The position numbers and the translations under genes are program-made. A DNA stretch of 22,392 nucleotides from UBA5972 sp964480735 (GTDB taxonomy: Bacteria > Pseudomonadota > Alphaproteobacteria > Rhodobacterales > Rhodobacteraceae), in the NCBI GenBank assembly GCA_964480735.1, contig CAYZQS010000041.1, positions 1-22,392 of the forward strand, read 5' to 3'. A model generated the notes under the pieces. The model made no database searches, was not told the origin of the DNA, and worked only from the letters and a program-made list of their open reading frames with translations. The number at the start of each line of letters is the position of its first letter. Position 1 is the first letter of the stretch. Shown one piece after another: positions 8,655 through 15,959 of the stretch.

Positions 8655-8830
8655 GGAGAGTTCTGGAATTCCGGAAGTCCAGAATACCGGAAGTCCAGAC
8701 CATTGGAGGTCTGAAAGTCCGGAAGTCCAGAATTCCGGACGTCCAGAATTCCGGAATTCCAGAACTCTGGACGTCCAGAAAACTGGAAGACTGGAATGTT
8801 AAATGCCGGGAATTCGATAAGTCCAATATT
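8655..8830. repeat. Degenerate tandem array of 8-bp units (consensus CYRGAAKT)
   Basis: From 8663 to 8798 the sequence divides into 17 consecutive octamers with no insertion or deletion, for example CCGGAAGT, CCAGAATT, CCGGACGT, CCAGAATT, CCGGAATT. Position 5 is A in all 17 units, and positions 1 (C) and 4 (G) hold in 16 of 17. Position 2 is C/T and position 3 is G/A. Units in the same phase continue weakly on both sides (8655 GGAGAGTT, 8807 CGGGAATT, 8823 CCAATATT). Each unit joins a CYRG tetramer to an AAKT/ACGT tetramer, so the array is full of small palindromes such as CTGGACGTCCAG (8767-8778) and AATTCCGGAATT (8747-8758). Because of the period, reading frames on both strands stay open by design; I do not regard the resulting minus-strand ORF (8838-8545) as a gene. 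Confidence 0.85.
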
Positions 8831-8838
8831 TCAATCAT

Positions 8839-9252
8839 TCAAAATCCGAATAATCGTACCTCGACTATTATTTTATATCAGCTGATTATAATGAATTGCT
8901 TCTTGCCGCATCCGCGGGGTGTAAGATTGATTTTCCTCAAGCCAGCTTGAAACTTCGGTCAGCGTTACCGGCCGAGCGCCAGCACTTTATTCCTGTGCAC
9001 CAAAAATTAACCGTCGTCGCACCGGAGATATGCGCCGGTTTGTCCCCGTCACAACGTCATAACGGCCAACAGATTGAGGCAGTGGGGGAGACAAACAGCG
9101 CGCAGGTGCAGGAACTTAGGTGTTTAGTCCCGGTATCTGATGGGCCAAATCGAACAACCTTGCCCTTTAACTCTGCCAAATTCACTAGGCCGATACCCAC
9201 AGACCGGTGTTCAATCGTTCTGATACCAACGCTGTAGAAATCAAAAAATGCC
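8839..9252. other. Intergenic stretch without a recognised gene
   Basis: This lies between the octamer array and the 3' end of uraH. It begins AT-rich, with a 10-bp palindrome ATCAGCTGAT (8877-8886) overlapping a TATAAT (8887-8892), and then becomes GC-balanced. It contains an unsupported 113-codon open frame on the plus strand (8896-9237) and an overlapping one on the minus strand, neither resembling a known family. It may be decayed coding DNA. Confidence 0.4.
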
Positions 9253-9603
9253 TTAACTGCCGCGATATGTCGAGTAGCCATGTGCGGCCAGCAGCAGGGG
9301 AACGTGATAATGCTTGTCCTCGGCCAAACCAAACCGGATCGGTATTTCGTCAAGAAACTTTGGCGCTGTCGTTACAGCACCGCTTTGATCCAGATAGGCG
9401 CCGGCAAAAAACGTCAGCTCGTAACGTCCCGGCTGAAATGCGCCCCCCTCCAGCAACGGCGCGTCAACGCGGCCATCATGGTTGGTTATGAAATTGCCGA
9501 TCAGTTTACGCCCGGAACCGGCAAGACTGTGCAGTTCAATTTTCAACCCTTCCGCCGGTTTTCCGGTTGCTGTGTCCAGCACATGTGTCGTCAGCTTGCC
9601 CAT
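9253..9603 (-). CDS. uraH: 5-hydroxyisourate hydrolase (HIUase, transthyretin-like)
   Basis: UraH hydrolyses 5-hydroxyisourate, the unstable product of urate oxidation, to OHCU on the way to allantoin. The 116-residue product begins MGKLTTHVLDTATGKPAEGL with the catalytic-type His7. It has NHDGR (41-45, giving the Arg), HYHVPLLL (98-105) and ends in the diagnostic C-terminal YRGS tetrapeptide (113-116). The ATG at 9603-9601 has a GGAGG site 7 nt upstream; a longer frame (to 9642) adds residues not found in the family. No urate oxidase, OHCU decarboxylase or allantoinase is in the window. The gene lies on the same strand as, and about 1 kb upstream of, the xdh operon, so it serves the same pathway but is unlikely to share its transcript given the spacer. 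Confidence 0.95.
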   Translation of the reverse strand: MGKLTTHVLDTATGKPAEGLKIELHSLAGSGRKLIGNFITNHDGRVDAPLLEGGAFQPGRYELTFFAGAYLDQSGAVTTAPKFLDEIPIRFGLAEDKHYHVPLLLAAHGYSTYRGS

Positions 9604-9625
9604 TGTGATCCTCCAAAACCTGCGG

Positions 9626-9640
9626 GATTGATATTCAATC
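9626..9640. promoter_or_regulatory. Dyad in the divergent uraH/dnaE promoter region
   Basis: GATTGA-TAT-TCAATC is a perfect 6-bp inverted repeat with a 3-nt spacer, 23 bp upstream of the uraH ATG and 56 bp upstream of the dnaE ATG. It sits where a repressor could block uraH transcription. The assignment is inference from position and symmetry only. Confidence 0.25.
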
Positions 9641-9695
9641 ACGGCGCTGTTGAAAACGGCTTTTTTCCCAAACCAGTTGCCGCTACAACCAAGTC

Positions 9696-12091
9696 ATGAG
9701 CGCCAAACCCCAATTCATTCATTTGCGATTGCACACGGAATATTCGCTGCTTGAGGGGGCGGTGCCAGTAAAAACACTGGCCGATTTGTGCAAATCCAAT
9801 CGGATGCCCGCGGTTGCCGTGACTGACAGCAACAACCTGTTTGCGGCACTGGAGTTTTCTGTGGCTGCCGCCACAAAGGGTGTTCAGCCGATTATTGGCT
9901 GTCAGATAGATTTGCAATTTGAAGCGGCCGTGCGACCGGGCGAGCAGGCGCGCGCACCACGGCCGGTGGTTTTGCTGGCGCAAAACGAGGCCGGATACGG
10001 CAATCTGATGAAGCTAAGTTCGGCTGCGTTTTTGGACGCTGGCGATCAGGTGCCGCAGGTGTCGCTGGATGTGTTGGAAAAGCACAGCGCCGGGCTGATC
10101 TGCCTGTCCGGGGGTGCCGAAGGGCCGGTTGGCACGTTTTTGCAAAACGATCAGGTGGACAAGGCCCACAGCCTTATGCAGCACCTGAAAGGCATGTTCG
10201 AAAACCGCCTTTACGTGGAACTGCAGCGCCACCCGCACGAGAACGGCGAGACCACATTGGCAGAACAGTCCACCGAGCGTGGATTTATCGAAATGGCCTA
10301 TAAAATGGACCTGCCTCTGGTGGCCACCAACAATGTTTATTTTCCCGATCAAGATATGTTCGCGGCCCATGATGCGCTGATCTGTATCGCGGACGGGGCC
10401 TATGTGGACCAACAGGAACCGCGCCGCCATCTGACGCCGCAGCATTTTTTCAAAAGCCCGGCGGAAATGATCGCACTGTTTGCCGACCTGCCGGAAGCAA
10501 TTGAAAACACAGTGGAAATCGCGCAACGCTGTGCGTTCAAGGCAGAGCTGCGCGACCCGCTGCTGCCCAAATTTGCCGACAATGAAATTGACGCCCTGCG
10601 CCGGGACGCGCGGGCTGGGTTGAAGGCGCGATTGAAAGTCATTCCCCATGCGGCTGCGGTGAAAGACTATGAAAACCGCCTGGAATTTGAGCTGGGCGTG
10701 ATAGAAGACATGGGCTTTCCGGGCTATTTCCTGATCGTTGCCGATTTTATCCACTGGGCCAAGGAACGGGGTATTCCCGTGGGCCCCGGACGTGGCTCTG
10801 GTGCGGGCTCATTGGTGGCCTATGTGCTGACGATCACCGACCTTGATCCATTGCGGTATTCCCTGTTGTTTGAACGGTTTCTCAATCCCGAGCGGGTGTC
10901 GATCCCCGATTTTGACATCGATTTTTGTATGGAACGGCGCGAGGAGGTGATCGCCTATGTGCAGGAAAAATACGGTCGAAACCGGGTGGCACAGATCATA
11001 ACGTTTGGCGCTTTGCTGTCCAAGGCCGCCGTGCGCGACGTGGGCCGGGTTTTGCAGATGCCCTACGGTCAGGTGGATCGGCTTGCCAAGCTGATCCCGG
11101 TTGAAGGGGTCAAACCGGTCTCTGTCCAAAAAGCACTGGCTGACGAGCCGCGCCTGCGCGAAGAGGCGCGCAGCGAAGAGGTGGTGGAGCGCATGCTGAC
11201 CTATGCACAGGCTGTCGAAGGCCTGTTGCGCAACGCCTCAACCCACGCCGCGGGCGTCGTGATTGGTGACCGTGATCTGGTGGAACTGGTGCCGCTTTAC
11301 AAAGATCCGCGTTCAGACATGCCGGCCACGCAGTTTAACATGAAATGGGTAGAGCAGGCGGGTCTGGTCAAATATGATTTTCTTGGCCTGAAGACCCTGA
11401 CGGCGATCCAATATACGTTGGATATGTTAAAGGCACGCGGGGTTGAAATCGACATCGGGATGATCCCGCTGGATGACGTTAAAACCTACGAGCTTTATAC
11501 CAGCGCCAAAACCGTTGCCGTGTTTCAAGTGGAAAGTTCCGGTATGATGGACGCCCTGCGGCAGATGAAACCGACAGTGATCGAAGATATCGTGGCACTG
11601 GTGGCATTGTACCGGCCCGGTCCAATGGAAAATATTCCAAAGTTTTGCAAAGTTAAGAACGGACTGGAGGAACGCGAGTATCTGCACCCCTCTGTGGATC
11701 ATCTGCTGGACGAAACCCAAGGCATCATCGTCTATCAGGAACAGGTGATGCAGATCGCCCAAGCAATGGCGGGCTACACCCTTGGCGGAGCCGATATGTT
11801 GCGCCGGGCGATGGGCAAGAAGATCAAAGAGGCAATGGATGCCGAACGTCCCAAGTTTTGCGAGGGCGCGGCAAAGAACGGCGTGGATGCCAGCAAAGCC
11901 ACGGAAGTCTTTGACCTGCTTGAAAAATTTGCAAACTATGGGTTCAACAAATCCCACGCGGCGGCTTACGGGCTGGTCAGCTATCAGACCGCGTGGCTTA
12001 AAGCCAACCACCCGGTAGAGTTTATGGCGGCAATGATGAACTGCGATCTGCACCTGACCGATAAGCTGAATATTTTTATTCAGGAGGTGAA
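9696..12091 (+). CDS. dnaE: DNA polymerase III subunit alpha (replicative), 5' part up to assembly gap
   Basis: Catalytic subunit of the replicative polymerase. The N-terminal PHP domain starts FIHLRLHTEYSLLEGAV, close to the E. coli form with HLRxH in place of an intact HxH metal motif, so proofreading probably depends on a separate epsilon subunit. The palm holds PDFDIDF with the metal-binding Asp405 and Asp407, and the third catalytic Asp is at about 561 in KYDFLGLKTLT. Further family blocks are AQIITFGALLSKAAVRDVGRV and YTLGGADMLRRAMGKK. The frame is open until the N run at 12092. Joining it to the piece after the gap, with one copy of the duplicated 55 bp removed, gives a continuous protein. 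The ATG at 9696 has no strong ribosome site but matches the family N-terminus. It is divergent from uraH with 92 bp between. Confidence 0.96.
12037..12091 (+). repeat. Left copy of the 55-bp duplication flanking the assembly gap
   Basis: These 55 bases, starting TGAACTGCGATCTG and ending CAGGAGGTGAA, are identical to 12192-12246 on the other side of the N run. They encode NCDLHLTDKLNIFIQEV of DnaE, which should occur once. The copy is a contig-end overlap, not a biological repeat. Confidence 0.9.
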
Positions 12092-12191
12092 NNNNNNNNN
12101 NNNNNNNNNNNNNNNNNNNNNNNNNNNNNNNNNNNNNNNNNNNNNNNNNNNNNNNNNNNNNNNNNNNNNNNNNNNNNNNNNNNNNNNNNNN
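12092..12191. other. Assembly gap (100 N) inside dnaE
   Basis: Exactly 100 N, the conventional length for a scaffold gap of unknown size. Since both flanks carry the same 55 bp, the two contigs overlap and the true gap is probably zero. Gap plus one repeat copy is 155 bp, which is 2 modulo 3, matching the frame offset between the two dnaE pieces. Confidence 0.97.
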
Positions 12192-12246
12192 TGAACTGCG
12201 ATCTGCACCTGACCGATAAGCTGAATATTTTTATTCAGGAGGTGAA
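12192..12246 (+). repeat. Right copy of the 55-bp duplication flanking the assembly gap
   Basis: Identical to 12037-12091. A 55-bp overlap is what a de Bruijn assembler run with k=55 would leave at both contig ends. Confidence 0.9.
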
Positions 12247-13300
12247 GCGCCTTGAAATTGGGTTGATCCCACCCTGTGTGAACCGCTCTGGTGCCAAGTT
12301 TACGGTGGTAGAGGGTCAGATCGTTTATGCGCTGGGTGGGCTGAAAAAAATTGGTGTAGAGGCGATGGAAATGATCGTCACGGCGCGTGCGGGCAAGCCG
12401 TTTCGTGATCTGTTTGATTTTGCCCGGCGGGTTGATTTGAAACGCATCGGCAAGCGCCCGATTGAAATGCTGGCCCGGGCCGGCGCGTTTGATGCACTGG
12501 ACCGCAACAGGCACCGGGTGCTGGCCGGTGTGGACGGGTTGGTGGCGTTTTCGGCGGCAACGCATACGGCGGCGAATTCCGATCAGGGCGGTTTGTTTGG
12601 TGACAGCGGTGAAGACCTGCCGGTGCCGCGCCTGCCAACGCCAGAGGATTGGCTGCCGACAGAAACGCTGGCGCAAGAGCATCAGGCAGTGGGTTTTTAC
12701 CTGTCGGGTCATCCGCTGGATGATTATTTGGGGCCACTGAAACGCAAGGGCGTTCTGACGCTGACAGAGCTTGCACAGATGGCAGAGGGCAAGCGGGTTG
12801 CAGCGCGGATTGCCGGGACAATCTCGGGCAAACAGGAACGCAAAAGCGCCCGCGGCAACCGCTTTGCCTTCGTGCAACTGTCTGATCCCACAGGCCTTTA
12901 CGAGGTGACGGTGTTTTCTGACACGCTGGAGGAATACCGCGAAAGTTTTGAGGTTGGTGCCAACGTGGTGCTGGCGGTTGAGGCCAATATGGAGGGTGAA
13001 CAGCTGAAACTGCTGGCGCGTTCCGTGCAGATGATCGACAGCGCCGTGGCCGATGCGGCAGCGATGGGATTGCGGGTGTTTATCAATGAGGCAGAAACGG
13101 CGGCCTCGGTTGCGGCGGTGCTGGCCCGGGCCGGCGAGGGGGCTGCAAAACGCACCAAAGGTCCGGTCAATCTGCTGCTGATGCATGCCGATCTGCCGGG
13201 CGAGGTGGAAATCAGCCTTGGCGAGGCTTTTCCGGTAACGCCGCAAGTTAAAGGCGCGATCAAAAGCCTGCCGGGGGTTGTTGTGGTGGAGGAGTTTTAA
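12192..13300 (+). CDS. dnaE: DNA polymerase III subunit alpha, 3' part after assembly gap
   Basis: This is the continuation of the same gene. The first full codon is at 12194 (NCDLHLTDKLNIFIQEVKRLEIGLIPP read across the repeat). It holds the rest of the fingers/tandem helix-hairpin-helix region with IVYALGGLKKIGVEAMEMIV, then the OB-fold domain (KRVAARIAGTISGKQERKSA to VVLAVEANMEGEQLKLLARS, about residues 980-1055 of the rejoined protein). The last part is a C-terminal domain that would contact tau. Removing the gap and one 55-bp copy gives 1149 residues, in the usual range for alphaproteobacterial DnaE1. The TAA stop at 13298-13300 overlaps the stop of the convergent membrane-protein gene. 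Confidence 0.95.
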
Positions 13301-13962
13301 GGTAAATCAGACAATCGTCCGACCTTTGAATTGCTGGTGCGTAACCGCTTGAAAATCAGCCACGCGCCCAGCGGCACGCATGTGGCCAGCGTAACCATCG
13401 TCATGGCCACAAAGGCCCGACCGCCGTCGTTGTCTGGAATGTCACTCAGGCGGTGGGTGCTGGTGCTGTCGATATAGCCGGGAACCCAGATCGACCCGCC
13501 GTCATGCAAAACAATATAATAGCCCTGCAAGTCCATCCATGTGGCCATAAACACCAGCAACATGACCAGTATCAGGCCGCGCAGCGGGTATGCGCGGTGA
13601 ATTGACCACCCCAGCGCGGTGCCAAGGCCAATTGCGGTAAACAGGAGATCGCGGTCGTCAGAGCGTTCCAGCAGCAGGCTTGACCACCGCGCAGGCGTGT
13701 CCGGGCGGCCGCCAAGCCACAGATACAAAGTCAGAAAGAAAGTGAAAACGACCAGCGATGTTGCAAGCTGGAAAAGCCACAGACGGGTGCCTGACAGATT
13801 AATACACTGTTTGGTCGCCCAAAACATCAGCGCCAGTCCGCCAAAGATCACCGGAAACATCCAGATCCATGACAGTGGCCGGTAACCCAGTATCTGCGTC
13901 AAAAACTGGGCAAGCGCTGCGGCGGCAAGGCTGATCAGAAACAGCCGGATCATGATGTGCAT
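13297..13962 (-). CDS. Unknown inner-membrane protein with about six helices
   Basis: I do not recognise this 221-residue protein. It has about six hydrophobic helices: IRLFLISLAAAALAQFLTQI near the N-terminus, WIWMFPVIFGGLALMFWA, LFQLATSLVVFTFFLTLYLW, LLFTAIGLGTALGWSI, GLILVMLLVFMATWMDL, and FVAMTMVTLATCVPLGAW close to the basic tail. A polar loop of about 35 residues (YYIVLHDGGSIWVPGYIDST to DNDGGR) precedes the last helix and probably faces the periplasm. The start is uncertain. I prefer ATG 13962 (MHIMIRL), but a TTG at 14061 would add 33 residues, overlap slyX by 7 bp, and place a PPLPPSGAFWFFDTIEE segment ahead of the first helix. Its stop shares TTAA with the dnaE stop. It probably forms a unit with slyX. 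Confidence 0.75.
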   Translation of the reverse strand: MHIMIRLFLISLAAAALAQFLTQILGYRPLSWIWMFPVIFGGLALMFWATKQCINLSGTRLWLFQLATSLVVFTFFLTLYLWLGGRPDTPARWSSLLLERSDDRDLLFTAIGLGTALGWSIHRAYPLRGLILVMLLVFMATWMDLQGYYIVLHDGGSIWVPGYIDSTSTHRLSDIPDNDGGRAFVAMTMVTLATCVPLGAWLIFKRLRTSNSKVGRLSDLP

Positions 13963-14054
13963 TGCACGGGTCTGGCCAGGTTCCTCGATCGTGTCAAAAA
14001 ACCAAAATGCACCGGATGGGGGCAGGGGCGGCAGCACCGCGAGATGGCGCTTCT

Positions 14055-14273
14055 TTACCAATGGGGCGGCACCTGATCGGCCAGCGGCGCGGCCTCGCCT
14101 TCGGCGGCTTCGCTCGCGGCGGCGCGCTGCATCAGCATTTCAACGCGACGGGTCAGGGATTTGATCTCGTCCGCCTGCCGGGTGACCACCTCGTTTAGTT
14201 CGTCAACCGTGCGGGACAGGTGTGCGGACTGGATTTCCAGATCGGTGATGCGTATGTCGTCAGGGTTGGACAT
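14055..14273 (-). CDS. slyX: SlyX family protein
   Basis: A 72-residue protein starting MSNPDDIRITDLEIQSAHLS. It is almost entirely a coiled coil with heptad spacing of Leu, Val and Ile through RTVDELNEVVTRQADEIKSL (21-40). It ends in the family's conserved C-terminal PPHW. SlyX proteins are small, widespread and of unknown biochemical role; the name comes from the gene's place next to slyD in E. coli. The ATG at 14273 gives the usual family length, while the longer open frame to 14408 adds 45 residues without family support. It is divergent from hisS with 179 bp between, and is followed directly by the membrane-protein gene. Confidence 0.88.
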   Translation of the reverse strand: MSNPDDIRITDLEIQSAHLSRTVDELNEVVTRQADEIKSLTRRVEMLMQRAAASEAAEGEAAPLADQVPPHW

Positions 14274-14452
14274 GGGCGCACAATAGTCGGCAAGCGAGAT
14301 GTCGGCCAGCAGATTTTCTGCCTTCGGCGAGGATATTTTCCACCGAAAAGAAGCCCGAAAACCAAAGGCCGGGTGACGACGCGCCCAGCTTGCCCAGCCG
14401 ACTGCCATGCGTTAGGAGGTCCGCCAGATACGCAGGTTTAAGGACACCGCCG

Positions 14453-15955
14453 ATGGCCCGGAACAGAAAACCGAAAATCAAACGGCCGACCGCCGCACCG
14501 CCCAAAGGTTTTCGCGATTATTTTGGTGCTGAGGTTACGTTGCGAAACGCCATGCTGGCAAAGATTGCCAAGGTGTATCACGCCTATGGGTTTGACCCAT
14601 TGGAAAGCTCTGCGGTTGAAACGGTAGAGGCATTGGGCAAGTTCCTGCCGGATGTTGAAAGGCCAAATGAGGGCGTGTTCGCCTGGGACGAGGAAGGCGA
14701 CTGGCTGGCGCTGCGCTATGACCTGACGGCCCCCCTTGCGCGGGTGTATGCCCAATACCGCAATGATTTGCCGTCACCCTACCGCCGCTTTGCGATCGGT
14801 CCGGTGTGGCGCAACGAAAAACCCGGCCCGGGAAGGTTTCGGCAGTTTTATCAATGCGATGCAGATACGGTGGGCACCGCCAGCATGGCCGCGGATGCCG
14901 AGATTTGCGCCATGCTGTGTGACACGCTGGAAGCGGTTGGGATTGCACGCGGGGATTATGTGATTCGGCTGAATAACCGCAAAGTGCTGAACGGGGTGAT
15001 GGAAGTCGCAGGCGTTTTTAATCCAGATGATCCGGCAATGTTTGAAACTCGGCGCGGAACCGTTTTGCGGGCAATAGACAAAATGGACCGGCTGGGGCTG
15101 CAAGGCGTAAGGGCTTTGCTGGGCAAAGGGCGCAAAGACGAGAGCGGAGATTACACCGACGGGGCCAATCTTAGTGAGGGTCAAGTAAATACGATCATCG
15201 GATTTATAGAGGCCGGGCGTGAAAGTGCCGTTGCAACCTGTCAACGCTTGCAGGAACTGGTTGCGGGCTCGGAAATTGGGCGCGACGGCGTGCACGAACT
15301 TAAGCAGATTGCAGCTTTGCTTGATGCACAGGGCTATGGTACCGACCGCGTTGTTATCGACCCATCTGTGGTGCGCGGCCTTGGCTATTACACAGGCCCG
15401 GTTTACGAGGCCGAGCTGACGTTTGAAATTAAGGATGAAAAAGGCCGTGCGCGGCAGTTTGGCTCTGTCGCGGGCGGCGGGCGCTATGATGATTTGGTGA
15501 AGCGCTTTACCGGGCAAGAGGTTCCGGCAACCGGAATTTCCATCGGCGTTGACCGGCTGTTGGCGGCATTGCAGACCAAAGGCGGCGTTAATGCGGATAG
15601 TGTCGGGCCGGTGGTGATCACAGTGATGGATAAGGACCGCTTGAGCAATTACCAAACGATGGTGGGCGAATTGCGCGACGCCGGAATTCGTGCCGAGGTT
15701 TATCTGGGCAATCCAAAGAATTTTGGCAACCAGCTGAAATATGCGGACAAGCGGGCCGCTCCGGTGGCGGTGATTGAAGGTGCGGACGAGCACGCGCGGG
15801 GCGTTGTGCAGCTCAAAGACCTGGCCCTTGGCGCAAGGCTTGCCGAAGGGTTGATCAGCAACGAGGAATGGAAGGCCCAACCGGCGCAAAAGGAAGTGGC
15901 GCGGGGTGATCTGGTGACTGAAGTTAAGGCGATGATCGCGCAGAGCGAAAGCTGA
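14453..15955 (+). CDS. hisS: Histidyl-tRNA synthetase
   Basis: Charges tRNA-His. The 500-residue class II synthetase has motif 2 RRFAIGPVWRNEKPGPGRFR (111-130) followed by QFYQCDADTVG, the histidine-binding LGYYTGPVYEAE (about 311), GGGRYDDL (about 342) and motif 3 TGISIGVDRLLAAL (about 360). An anticodon-binding domain fills the last 100 residues. It is longer than the E. coli enzyme (about 424) and looks like the divergent alphaproteobacterial form. In that form, published work reports recognition of a tRNA-His lacking the extra G-1; I infer the type from the sequence look only. The ATG at 14453 has AAGGA 9 nt upstream, whereas an earlier in-frame ATG at 14390 would add residues without family support. 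hisZ follows after 4 bp. Confidence 0.95.
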   Translation: MARNRKPKIKRPTAAPPKGFRDYFGAEVTLRNAMLAKIAKVYHAYGFDPLESSAVETVEALGKFLPDVERPNEGVFAWDEEGDWLALRYDLTAPLARVYAQYRNDLPSPYRRFAIGPVWRNEKPGPGRFRQFYQCDADTVGTASMAADAEICAMLCDTLEAVGIARGDYVIRLNNRKVLNGVMEVAGVFNPDDPAMFETRRGTVLRAIDKMDRLGLQGVRALLGKGRKDESGDYTDGANLSEGQVNTIIGFIEAGRESAVATCQRLQELVAGSEIGRDGVHELKQIAALLDAQGYGTDRVVIDPSVVRGLGYYTGPVYEAELTFEIKDEKGRARQFGSVAGGGRYDDLVKRFTGQEVPATGISIGVDRLLAALQTKGGVNADSVGPVVITVMDKDRLSNYQTMVGELRDAGIRAEVYLGNPKNFGNQLKYADKRAAPVAVIEGADEHARGVVQLKDLALGARLAEGLISNEEWKAQPAQKEVARGDLVTEVKAMIAQSES

Positions 15956-15959
15956 TCCG

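Noticed and set aside
8545..8838. A 97-codon minus-strand ORF covering the octamer array (MIEILDLSNSRHL...)
   Set aside because: An 8-bp period gives all three frames the same stop-free content, so the open frame is a by-product. The peptide is just the repeat read in codons and there is no convincing ribosome site.
8896..9237. A 113-codon plus-strand ORF between the array and uraH
   Set aside because: No family resemblance, composition unlike the neighbouring proteins, and it overlaps an equally long antisense frame.
9160..9252. Possible L-serine dehydratase remnant on the minus strand (FFDFYSVGI resembles the family N-terminus)
   Set aside because: Only about nine residues agree. The following SSSHTxGPM motif is absent in any frame without arbitrary shifts, so chance is the simpler explanation.
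10014..10754. Long antisense ORF inside dnaE, and similar ones opposite hisS, xdhB, the transporter ATPase and nrdJ
   Set aside because: These are shadow frames of GC-rich coding DNA. They have no family motifs, while the sense genes are unambiguous.
12037..12246. True tandem duplication or integron/phage insertion inside dnaE
   Set aside because: The exact 55-bp identity around a standard 100-N gap, with the frame restored on collapse, is fully explained by contig overlap.
14309..14321. GCAGA-TTT-TCTGC hairpin between slyX and hisS as an attenuator
   Set aside because: The stem is only 5 bp, there is no adjacent T-run, and no His-rich leader peptide was found before hisS.
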